Of a DNA stretch of 64,000 bases, positions 56,384-64,000 are shown in pieces. This stretch comes from Candidatus Methanomethylophilaceae archaeon (GTDB taxonomy: Archaea; Thermoplasmatota; Thermoplasmata; Methanomassiliicoccales; Methanomethylophilaceae). A model generated the notes under the pieces. It made no database searches, had not been told where the DNA came from, and saw only the letters and a program-made list of their open reading frames with translations. Numbering within the stretch: position 1 is the first letter of the stretch; each line of letters begins with the position of its first letter. Both the position numbers and the translations under genes were made by a program. Location of the stretch: assembly GCA_944320495.1 (NCBI GenBank), contig CALUHR010000013.1:62001-126000 (forward strand), given 5' to 3'.

Positions 56384-57674
56384 CGATGGTCCTCCTGTCT
56401 GACATCTCGTCGGCGAGCGGGGTCGCCATCATCTCCCTGGCCTCCTCCGGCGAGGAAGTGTTGGCGAGGACCCACATCAGCTTGACGTAGGCGGTCTCGG
56501 GGAGCATGTCCAGGACGGTGACGACGCCCGCCTTGAGCATGTCCCTGCCAGTGTTGTACACGTTGAGGTTCGTCCTGCCGTTGAGGCACTGGCTCGTCAC
56601 CACGACGACAGTGCCGTTCTCGGTGGCCCTCCTGATGAGGGGGATCATGCCCTCGTTCACGTGACCCAGGCCGGAGCCGGCGATGACGACACCCTTGGAT
56701 TTCATGAAGATGGGCTCGAAGAGCTCCGGGTCCATGCCGGGGTAGTACTGCAGGAGGACGCACGACCTCTCCATGGCGGTCCTGGCGACGGCCTTGCCGT
56801 CCCTGACGGCTGGCCCGTCGGTGCGGACCTCCATCCTTCCGGATGCGTCCAGATGGGCGACGGGGAGCGCGTTGATCGAATGGAACGCGTCCCTGCGGGA
56901 GGTGTGCATCTTCCTCACGCGGGTGCCGAGGTGCACCGCGAAGGAGTCGTCACCGGGGGTGTCGTGCATGACGACGTAGACGCCGGCACGGTCCGCCTTC
57001 GTGGCGAAGCGGGCGCAGGCCATCAGGTTGCTGGACGCGTCCGAGGAGGGGCGGTCCGACGAGCGCTGCGCGCCCACCAGGATGACAGGCTTGGGGACGT
57101 CTCCGAGCATGAAGGAGAGCGCGGCGGCGGTGTAGCCCATGGTGTCCGTCCCGTGGGGGATGATCACCGCGTCGGCGCCGCCGTTGATCTCGTCGGCGAC
57201 GGCCTGGGCGAGCTCCTGCCAGTGGGCGGGGTCCATGTTCTCGGAGAATATCGAGAAAAGGACACGGGCGTCGATGTTGGCGATCTCCCTGATCTCCGGG
57301 ACGGCGTTGACCATGTCGGAGGTGGAGAGCGCGGGGTGGACGGCCCCGGTCCTGTAGTCGACGTAGGACGCGATGGTCCCTCCGGTACCGATGAGGACGA
57401 TCTTGGGCAGACCCTCACGGAACTCCACGGGCTGCTCGGACCTGGTCCTCTGGACGGGCTGCTCGATAACCTCGATGACGGTGGAGTCGGTGATCGCGAT
57501 GCCGACGTTGTATCCGCTCTTGACCTTGAGGATCAGCACGTCCGGCGAGCTGAACTCGTGGTGGGGCATCAGCGTCCCCTCGAAGACCCTCCCCTCCTTG
57601 GAGACCCTCAGCCTGGTGCCCTCGGTGGCACCTATGGCGCTCAGGGTGCCGGAGAGCGATTCGGAATAGCTCAT
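56376..57674 (-). CDS. gatD: Glu-tRNA(Gln) amidotransferase subunit D
   Basis: A 432-residue GatD: an N-terminal beta domain (about 1-80), then the L-asparaginase-like part with GTGGTIASYVDY and IPHGTDTMGYTAAALSF (catalytic threonines and aspartate), DTPGDDSFAVHLG and LGHVNEGM. It releases ammonia from glutamine or asparagine and passes it to GatE. ATG 57674 begins MSYSESLSG; longer readings upstream are unlikely. It ends in TGA. Confidence 0.95.
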   Translation of the reverse strand: MSYSESLSGTLSAIGATEGTRLRVSKEGRVFEGTLMPHHEFSSPDVLILKVKSGYNVGIAITDSTVIEVIEQPVQRTRSEQPVEFREGLPKIVLIGTGGTIASYVDYRTGAVHPALSTSDMVNAVPEIREIANIDARVLFSIFSENMDPAHWQELAQAVADEINGGADAVIIPHGTDTMGYTAAALSFMLGDVPKPVILVGAQRSSDRPSSDASSNLMACARFATKADRAGVYVVMHDTPGDDSFAVHLGTRVRKMHTSRRDAFHSINALPVAHLDASGRMEVRTDGPAVRDGKAVARTAMERSCVLLQYYPGMDPELFEPIFMKSKGVVIAGSGLGHVNEGMIPLIRRATENGTVVVVTSQCLNGRTNLNVYNTGRDMLKAGVVTVLDMLPETAYVKLMWVLANTSSPEEAREMMATPLADEMSDRRTIDE

Positions 57675-57792
57675 GGTTGAGAGTATCTGCACATCTGATA
57701 AGAGGTTTGGGCAGTGCGGTCGGGTTGGACGTCGTGGGATCCGCCTGCGGAGGTCGGGTGCATTTATCATCCCGTAATCGATACATATATTC

Positions 57793-59439
57793 ATGAAGAA
57801 GGTGAACACCAGCGGGCTGTCGTTCCGGGACATCCGCGAGGGAGGGAAGTACTACGTCGACAAATCTCTCCTCATCAAGGACATGCTTGATACGGACGAC
57901 CGTGGGGTCTTCCTCTACACCCGCCCCCGCAGGTTCGGCAAGACCACCAACCTCACCATGCTCGACGCCTTCTTCAACATCGAATACAAAGGGAACACAT
58001 GGTTCGACGGGCTCGCCATCTCCGAACACCCGGACTGCATGTGCCAGATGAGCAGATATCCTGTGATACTCCTCGACCTGAAAGACCTCGCGGCCGAGGG
58101 CAACAACGATTACGGAATCTTCGTATCGAGGGTGAAGAAGGTCCTGAGCGACCTGTACAACCGCTTCACCTACCTTCTCGACTCACCGAGGATCGGTGAC
58201 AGGGACAGGAGGCTCTTCGAATCCGTCCTGTACATGGATGCCGACGAGAACGTGCTCGCGGATGCCGTCAGGGACCTATCCAGGATGCTGCACCTCTTCC
58301 ATGGGGAGCGGACGGTCATCCTGGTGGACGAGTACGACCAGTCGATAACCCAGACGTTCGGCGATGCTTTGCAGGAGCGTGTCATCGGATTCCTGAGACT
58401 CCTGCTGTCCAGCGCACTGAAGTCCAACGGCGACCTCCAGATGGCCTACGTCACGGGCGTGATGCAGGTCGCTAAGGCAGGGTTCTTCTCCGGGATGAAC
58501 AACATCAGCATCAACAACACGTTCTCCGTAGAGTCGGACGAGCGCTTCGGTTTCACCGAACCGGAGGTCAGGGACATCCTGTCGTACTACGGCCATCCGG
58601 AGAAGTTCGACGAGGCGAGGGATTGGTACGACGGGTACCGCTTCGGGGACGCCGAGGTGTACAACCCGTTCAGCATAATGACCTACGTCCAGAGGGGATT
58701 CCAACCGGACAGCTACTGGCGCGACTCGAGCAGGAACACCCCAATGTTGTGGATGCTGGAGAGGGCCGGCGCCATAGGGTTGCAGGCCGTTGCGGACCTG
58801 GTCAACGGCGGGACCATGGTGTCCGAGCTCCATCGGACGGTGAGCTACGACGAGATGAGACTCAACGACCCCGTCGACCTGCTCTCTCTGATGGTCATGA
58901 CCGGATACCTGAACGCCATCCCTAAGGGGGACGGACTCTACGAGCTGTCCGTCCCCAACAGGGAGGCCATGGGCATCGTGGATTCGCTCCTGAGCAGGAA
59001 CAGGCGCATCGGGAACGATGCGTTCGAGAGGTTCAACGCCGCGGTGCTGGACGGGGATGCGGCGGCCATGACGGAAGTCCTCCAGAGCGTCCTCGCCGAT
59101 GGCAGCTACTTCTCGCTGAGGGACGAGTCGTCGTATGAGAACATAGTCCTCACGATGATGCACGGGATGCTTCGCGGGTACAGGATAACCTCCCAAAAGG
59201 AGTCCGGGAACGGGAGAGCGGACCTCGTGCTGGAACTGAGGGACGAGGGGTCCGTTCCCATAATCCTCGAGCTGAAGGTGTCGGACTCGGAGGGCTCCCT
59301 CGATTCCGACGCTGAGAGCGCGATAGCACAGATCCACGACAAGAACTACTATCTCGGCATGAGGGGCGACGTCATACTGATCGGCCTCGCGTTCCGCGGC
59401 AAGCTCGTCCGCGGGAAGGTCGAGAGGCTCCGCCTGCGA
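57793..59439 (+). CDS. AAA-ATPase-like protein with PD-(D/E)XK nuclease domain (DUF1703 type)
   Basis: A 548-residue protein. The start NTSGLSFRDIREGGKYYVDKSLLIKDML and Walker A region RPRRFGKTTNLTML, Walker B VILVDEYDQSI (about 176-186) define the AAA-ATPase-like family; the C-terminal end has the nuclease core RADLVLEL ... PIILELKVS. These proteins are mobile, often multicopy, and of unknown role. A CATTTATCA element precedes ATG 57793. The frame meets CGA at 59437-59439 after the nuclease core; the standard-code end is 59496, across the next start. Confidence 0.85.
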
Positions 59440-59492
59440 GGACGGACGCGCAGACCGCCGGCCATTCGGGAAGGGGATGACATGGAGGACCC

Positions 59493-60038
59493 ATGACCGC
59501 GCGCGACGATCCCGACGTCAGGGACAGCAGGCTGATGAGCAGGATACTGCGCCACTGCCCCGAGAGATACGGGGTCGCCCTGGACCGCGACGGGTGGGCA
59601 TCGGTGGAGGGGCTCAGCAGGGGCTCCGGACTCCAGGCGGAGCGCATAATCCGCATAGCGGAGACCAACACCAGGTACGAGCTGTCCCCCGACGGAGGGA
59701 GGATAAGGGCGCTCCACGGCCACAGCGTCGACGTCGGATACGGGGCGCCCGTGTCCCCTCCGGACGTGCTCTACCACGGCACCAGCAGGGAGAACCTGAA
59801 GGGGATCATGGCCTCGGGTGCGATACTCCCGATGAGGCGCACCATGGTCCACCTGTCGGTCTCCGTGGAGAGGGCGGAGGAGGTCGGCAGGAGGCACGGT
59901 GAGCCCGTCGTCATATCCGTGGATGCCAGGAGGATGGCCGGGAGCGGGTTCGAGTTCTTTCTCTCGGGGGACGGGGTGTACCTCACGGAGAGGGTGCCGA
60001 CGGGATACTTCCTGGTCGTGACCGATATGGGGGATCGA
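59493..60038 (+). CDS. kptA: RNA 2'-phosphotransferase KptA/Tpt1 (second copy)
   Basis: A 181-residue Tpt1 of classical form: LMSRILRHCPERYGVALDRDGWASVEGL, then VLYHGTSRENLKGIMASGA and MVHLSVS, with VISVDARRMAGSGFEFFLSGDGVYLTERVPTGYF. These segments hold the expected arginine and histidine NAD/phosphate contacts, so this copy is the more likely active enzyme. The frame meets CGA at 60036-60038; with the standard code it ends at TAG 60083, inside the convergent gene. Confidence 0.9.
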
Positions 60039-60041
60039 TCG
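60036..60041. other. CGATCG palindrome: shared terminal CGA codons of kptA and the winged-helix gene
   Basis: CGA 60036-60038 is in the kptA frame; CGA on the minus strand (60039-60041) is in the frame of the convergent winged-helix gene, which otherwise runs to 59349 antisense to kptA. This is the third copy of this arrangement in the window. Confidence 0.75.
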
Positions 60042-60380
60042 CAGGGTCCTGTCGATCCTGTGTATCTCCTCGTACTGCTCTAGGACCTCGCCGTCCTCGC
60101 GCATCTCGCCGCAGATGATGAAATCGGCGGCCTGCAGATGGTTGGCCACCCTCGTCCCGCCGGGGGTGATCGTGTAGAACCTCGTGACGTGCTTCCCCGT
60201 CTCGAGGTATGTGTCGGCCATTCCCAGCTCGACGAGCCTGCGGCCGATCCTGGAGGCCGTGGTGTAGTTCGAACCGAACCTGTAGAGGTCGCCCTCCTTG
60301 ATGCGGCCCTTGTAGCTCAGAAACATGATGGCATCCGCTATGTACCTTTCCGACAACGGGGATACATCGTTGCGTGCCAC
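60039..60380 (-). CDS. Small winged-helix DNA-binding protein
   Basis: A 113-residue protein with a winged-helix pattern: YIADAIMFLSYKGRIKEGDLYRF, NYTTASRIGRRLVELGMADTYLE and a wing FYTITPGGTRVANHL, as in archaeal PadR/MarR-like regulators. Targets are unknown. The frame ends at CGA 60039-60041. It is divergent from the surface protein gene at 60500, which it might control. Confidence 0.72.
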
Positions 60381-60499
60381 ACGATGTTAGTGCAAGACGG
60401 GTTTTATCCAGATTTTCATTTATAAACTAAGTCTATATTCAATTCTAAAGAAGATATTCAATTCTTATAGTATGTAATCAGATGTGGATTTTGATTCGA

Positions 60500-61927
60500 A
60501 TGAATGCGCGCCTCAAAGCCATCATGACCATAACGGCGATTCTGATAATGTGCGGAGCATTCGTAATGATGAGCGAGAAGGCGTGCGCCGAAGAGGGCGC
60601 ATCCCCGACCTTGGATTCCGATGCGACCGCTTATGCCTCTGGACCACAGGTCAACGGAAAGGTCACCAACGGAACATATACGGAAACATACGATGAAAGC
60701 AGTGGCACACTCACCTTCGTCATAAAACCCAACAGCGGCTACTATCTGCCAGACACGGTTTCCGAGACCCATGGTGGGACCACCAATTGGTCGGTAAACA
60801 ACAGCAGAAACGAAGGCACACTAACCTTCACAAACGTAGGCTCCAGCGTCAGTTTCACAGTAATATGTGACAGACCCGAATTCACGGTGAACGTCGACCG
60901 CGGTTCTTACTCCACATCGTACTCGCCTAGCACCGACACGTACACGATCACGATCCGCGCCAACTCCGGATACGTGGTCCCCGAGGACGTCTCCGTGTCC
61001 TCCTACAATTACAGCTGGAACCCCAACAGCTCCAGGAGCTCAGGAACCCTGTACATCTACGACGTCGGATACAACGACAGCGGCAGGGTCAGCGTCGACT
61101 GCATCAAGGTCGTGCCGGTGACCGTGAGCATCACCACGGGAAAGACGATGTCCTCCGTCAGCCTCGGTAACGCCATCCCCGGCGAGACCTTCTACGGGAA
61201 CCTCCCCTCCAGGACCGGGTACGACTACCCGTCGAGCATCTCGATCAAAGCAGGGAACTCCACGGTCAGCTCCAGCAGGTACAGCTACAACAGCAACAGC
61301 GGATCTTTCAGCATCCAGTCGTCGGCGTTCTCCAGCAGCACGTCGTCGATAACGGTCACGGCCAACTACCAGGCCGAGCGGTACAGCGTCTCTGCCGATA
61401 TCGAGCGCGGCGACGTAACGTACTCCGGTTCGCCCGCGTACGAGCAGACGTTCTCCATCCAGATCGTCCCCGACGACGGGTATGCCTACCCGGACAGCGT
61501 CAGGGTCACCAACGGGACCGCATCCACCGGTTGGACATACGATCCCGACACCGGGGTCGTGACCATCTCCAGCGTCAGGGGGGCCATCAAGGTCACCGGG
61601 ACCTGCGACGCAGGCACCTACTCGATCATCTACCACGACGGGAACGAGACGCTCAACCTGAGCCCGAGCCAGTACACGTACAACATCAGGTGCATCCTCC
61701 CCGAGGATGTGGAGAAGCCCAGCTTCATCTTCGTGAAATGGGTGGATTCCGAGGGGAACGAGGTGACGGAGGTGCCCCTCGGCACATTCGGAGAATTCCA
61801 CGTCTACGCCGAGTTCGTCGACGACCTCAGCGACGTGAACGTCGGACTGTACAAGACGCTGTGCTACATCGGAGCGGCCCTCTCGGCCGTGTTCATCGTG
61901 GTACTCGCCTACGTCTCCAGGAAGTGA
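60500..61927 (+). CDS. Secreted surface protein with repeats and C-terminal membrane anchor
   Basis: About 475 residues from ATG 60500 (60482 is also in frame). A signal peptide (LKAIMTITAILIMCGAFVMM) is followed by three related beta-rich repeats of roughly 75-80 residues, each with a SGY(Y/V)-P or DGYAYP centre, a G-T-L/V-x-I strand and a final V-x-C, then a different repeat and a C-terminal helix AALSAVFIVVLAYVSRK. It is probably anchored in the cell envelope with the repeats outside. Serine- and asparagine-rich composition suggests glycosylation. It ends in TGA five bases before the next gene. Confidence 0.75.
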   Translation: MNARLKAIMTITAILIMCGAFVMMSEKACAEEGASPTLDSDATAYASGPQVNGKVTNGTYTETYDESSGTLTFVIKPNSGYYLPDTVSETHGGTTNWSVNNSRNEGTLTFTNVGSSVSFTVICDRPEFTVNVDRGSYSTSYSPSTDTYTITIRANSGYVVPEDVSVSSYNYSWNPNSSRSSGTLYIYDVGYNDSGRVSVDCIKVVPVTVSITTGKTMSSVSLGNAIPGETFYGNLPSRTGYDYPSSISIKAGNSTVSSSRYSYNSNSGSFSIQSSAFSSSTSSITVTANYQAERYSVSADIERGDVTYSGSPAYEQTFSIQIVPDDGYAYPDSVRVTNGTASTGWTYDPDTGVVTISSVRGAIKVTGTCDAGTYSIIYHDGNETLNLSPSQYTYNIRCILPEDVEKPSFIFVKWVDSEGNEVTEVPLGTFGEFHVYAEFVDDLSDVNVGLYKTLCYIGAALSAVFIVVLAYVSRK

Positions 61928-61932
61928 TTTGT

Positions 61933-62613
61933 ATGGATCCAAAGAGATGTGATACGTTCGGATCAATCGCCTGGGTACTCGTGATCGGAGGGCTCCTGAT
62001 ACTGGCCATGGTATTCCTTGATATCATGCATACCGCCAGATTGGATACGAATGTTGCGATCTGTGCTCTGCTTGCACTAGGAGGCCCCCTTTTCGCATCC
62101 ATAATCAGCAGAATAGTCCTCCGCAATGACCAATCCAGCGAGAACGACAGATACTACAAGATCTGGCGCATCGACACCCTGGTCTACCTCTACATGATGC
62201 TGATGGCCTGCATCAGCTTCGCGATGTTCATCGAGGCGGGATATGAGACTTCGTCGAGAGAGACACTCGGGCGGACAATGGCGGTCATCTACATACTGCT
62301 GATGATCTGGCTGCCATTCCTCGTAATCAACTGCATCTGCTTCCTCTTCGCGGTCCGCGACCATAACAGAACATCCGCGGCCAGATCGAATGATTTCTAC
62401 AAGGGCCTCCAGGTCATCCTTCTGCAGATCGACGAGATGAACGGCGTCGTCGCTCCGAAGGAGAAGGGCACTAAGACAAAGTTCGGCAAGAAGGGCGGCA
62501 AGAAGGGAGCCGACGGGGTTCTGCCGATCAAAGAGACGAACGCCGTTGACACACAGCAGGACGAGAAGCCCAAGATGAAGCTCAGAAAGAGGGAAAAGAA
62601 GGGAGGTGAGTGA
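61933..62613 (+). CDS. Four-helix membrane protein with basic cytoplasmic tail
   Basis: A 226-residue protein with four predicted helices (about 12-30, 41-60, 81-101 and 116-140) and a lysine-rich soluble tail of about 80 residues. No family is recognised. It lies between the surface protein and another lysine-rich protein on the same strand, with only a few bases between the genes, so the three probably act together. Confidence 0.65.
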   Translation: MDPKRCDTFGSIAWVLVIGGLLILAMVFLDIMHTARLDTNVAICALLALGGPLFASIISRIVLRNDQSSENDRYYKIWRIDTLVYLYMMLMACISFAMFIEAGYETSSRETLGRTMAVIYILLMIWLPFLVINCICFLFAVRDHNRTSAARSNDFYKGLQVILLQIDEMNGVVAPKEKGTKTKFGKKGGKKGADGVLPIKETNAVDTQQDEKPKMKLRKREKKGGE

Positions 62614-62614
62614 G

Positions 62615-64000
62615 ATGGTCAGAATCAAGAAGGACGCTTCGGGAGAATCGGCCGAAGAGAAGCCCAAGAAGGGATTCAGTATAAAGAGGGTCGAGAAGAA
62701 CGACCATGCAGCCTCCAACAGGACGAAGAACCACGGGGAAGCGACCCGGGTAACGGACCCTGATGATGCGGCAGATAGGGAAGGATTCGTCGGATCTGCA
62801 GGATACGGCCATGACGACCGGACTGAGAGTCCGACCGATGAGACGGCTGCGAAAACCCCCAACGGCGGATTGCTCAGCGGGAAGAAGAACAGCGATGGCA
62901 CGCCCCGCGACACCAAGAACCCGCGGATGCCTGTGAAAAATCCTGGGAAGAAGGAGACGAGCCAGGAGGACCTGACCAAGCGCAAGGTGGATGACATCTG
63001 CAGCAACATCAATAAGGTCTTCAACAACGTCGAAGCGGGAATCATCTCCAACGAGGACTACATCAAGGTAGTCGACTTCCTGCTGAAGTACAACCGTTTC
63101 GACACCGTGGTCATGGCTACGGAGCATGTCGGCTCCGGCAAATACTCTCTAAGAGCCAGGCTGATCGCCCAGAAGACTGGGGAACTGCTCGCCGCCAACG
63201 ACCTGAGGACGCTGTACAACCTCTACGGTCACGAGGTCCTCTCCGATTCCATCATAGATAACAGATGCGACCTCGGAGAATACCTGGACAGTTACATACA
63301 ACGCAACGCCAAGGCCATCGAGGCCGTCCCGAAGGCCGTCGAGGACCTGAAGCGCGCGTTCCCGTCCGCATCATACTACCCGAGGATGATCGATGAGAGT
63401 TCCGTAAGGGTGTCCTCGAACTACGCGAACGAGGACATCATCAGATGCGACGACTTCAACGGCCTGGATGCCCAGTACAACAGATACAAACAGAGACTGG
63501 AGATCATTCTGGGTTCGGATGTGTTCAAGCAGGCCTACACCAACAGGTTCAAGGCGATCGTGTCGGACATCGACAGGATCGAGGAACTGAAGCCGATACT
63601 CCTGACCCTCGACACGAACATGAACCCGTTCCTGGAACCGTCTGGTCAGATCCTGGCGGACAGGATGGATGAGCTGGTCTGCCATTACATGCACTCCCCC
63701 GGACGCATGGATGAGCTCAACAACCAGTTCAACCGCGCCAACACCGATGTCAAGGACCGCGTCTCGGAATCATACTTCCAGAACGTCGTCCGCATCCTCT
63801 CCAACAGTTCTCACAGCGTGGAGGAACTGTCAGAGGACTACAGGGCGGTCAACTGGGGATATATGCACACCGACGGCAGAGATAGCATCGTCGTCGACGT
63901 CTACTGCAAGAACATCGTCGCCCATATACTGCCGCTGGTCACAAGCAGCATACCCGCCCTCAAATCCTCGGTGCCCAGGGACGATGGCCGCGTGTCCAAG
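62615..64000 (+). CDS. Hypothetical lysine-rich, helical protein (3' end outside window)
   Basis: The frame is open from ATG 62615 to the window edge (462 codons), one base after the upstream TGA and preceded by GGGAGGTGAG. The first 110 residues are polar and low in complexity (lysine, glycine, asparagine); the rest looks alpha-helical with regular hydrophobic spacing. There are no membrane segments or catalytic motifs that I can name. Its tail-like start resembles the tail of the preceding membrane protein, which may reflect a shared partner. Confidence 0.6.
   Translation, partial: MVRIKKDASGESAEEKPKKGFSIKRVEKNDHAASNRTKNHGEATRVTDPDDAADREGFVGSAGYGHDDRTESPTDETAAKTPNGGLLSGKKNSDGTPRDTKNPRMPVKNPGKKETSQEDLTKRKVDDICSNINKVFNNVEAGIISNEDYIKVVDFLLKYNRFDTVVMATEHVGSGKYSLRARLIAQKTGELLAANDLRTLYNLYGHEVLSDSIIDNRCDLGEYLDSYIQRNAKAIEAVPKAVEDLKRAFPSASYYPRMIDESSVRVSSNYANEDIIRCDDFNGLDAQYNRYKQRLEIILGSDVFKQAYTNRFKAIVSDIDRIEELKPILLTLDTNMNPFLEPSGQILADRMDELVCHYMHSPGRMDELNNQFNRANTDVKDRVSESYFQNVVRILSNSSHSVEELSEDYRAVNWGYMHTDGRDSIVVDVYCKNIVAHILPLVTSSIPALKSSVPRDDGRVSK

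Noticed and set aside
13631..60041. Methylation-linked base-calling error changing TGATCA to CGATCG as the sole cause of the CGA ends.
   Set aside because: It cannot be excluded for single sites, but TGATCA is intact elsewhere (the fpoD stop at 25798-25803, inside nearby coding sequence at about 15732), and many terminal CGA codons are in other contexts (CGAGGG, CGAGGA, CGAAGC).
1..64000. In-frame TAG codons that might encode pyrrolysine, expected for this order.
   Set aside because: No gene here is interrupted by an in-frame TAG, and no methylamine methyltransferase or pyl gene is present.

Overview
The window is archaeal, GC-rich and gene-dense, and most likely comes from a methanogen of the order Methanomassiliicoccales (class Thermoplasmata). 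The basis is a twelve-gene F420H2-dehydrogenase-like (Fpo) operon, fpoA to fpoN, with no fpoF or fpoO; a methanogenesis marker protein 11 gene; archaeal information-processing genes (aIF1A, RIO1, Dim2/KH, Pus10, L21e, RpoF, KsgA, family B DNA polymerase, Nob1, GatDE); archaeal lipid genes; and TATA-box promoters about 25 bases before many starts.

The main observation concerns the genetic code. In 25 of about 69 complete genes the frame meets a CGA codon exactly where a stop is expected: at the end of the family domain, at the border with a convergent gene, or overlapping the start of the next gene as CGATG. Read with the standard code, many of these frames run hundreds of bases through neighbouring genes in the wrong frame. 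In 17 genes that I scanned codon by codon (over 5,000 codons, roughly 300 arginines) I found no internal in-frame CGA. The other complete genes end in TGA (about 42) or TAA (2), and none in TAG. I therefore infer that CGA acts as a termination signal here, and I give CDS ends at CGA, stating the standard-code end in each entry. RNA editing of CGA to UGA, or a sequence artefact, are alternatives that the sequence alone cannot exclude.

Layout: 1-3032, an efflux transporter, an Eis-like acetyltransferase and a carboxymuconolactone decarboxylase-like protein. 3230-8132, a ribosome-biogenesis, translation and transcription operon. 8203-15709, a membrane protein with a MarR regulator, a YchF-type GTPase, DNA polymerase B, a TetR regulator with a divergent flavin protein, and Nob1. 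15710-17769, isoprenoid lipid genes. 17896-28353, the fpo operon. 28495-34327, proC convergent with an operon of folD, kptA, mmp11, uppS and a B12/radical SAM gene. 34528-39504, membrane proteins and a phospholipase-like protein. 39501-44948, an AMP-salvage operon (ribose-1,5-bisphosphate isomerase, form III RuBisCO, AMP phosphorylase) that continues into a deacetylase, a YdeI-like gene and an acetyltransferase. 45202-46157, a possible toxin-antitoxin pair. 46113-57674, a mix of metabolic genes, transporters, GatDE and a probable aRF1 methyltransferase. 57793-64000, a PD-(D/E)XK/ATPase, a second KptA, and an AT-richer cassette of surface and membrane proteins cut by the window edge.
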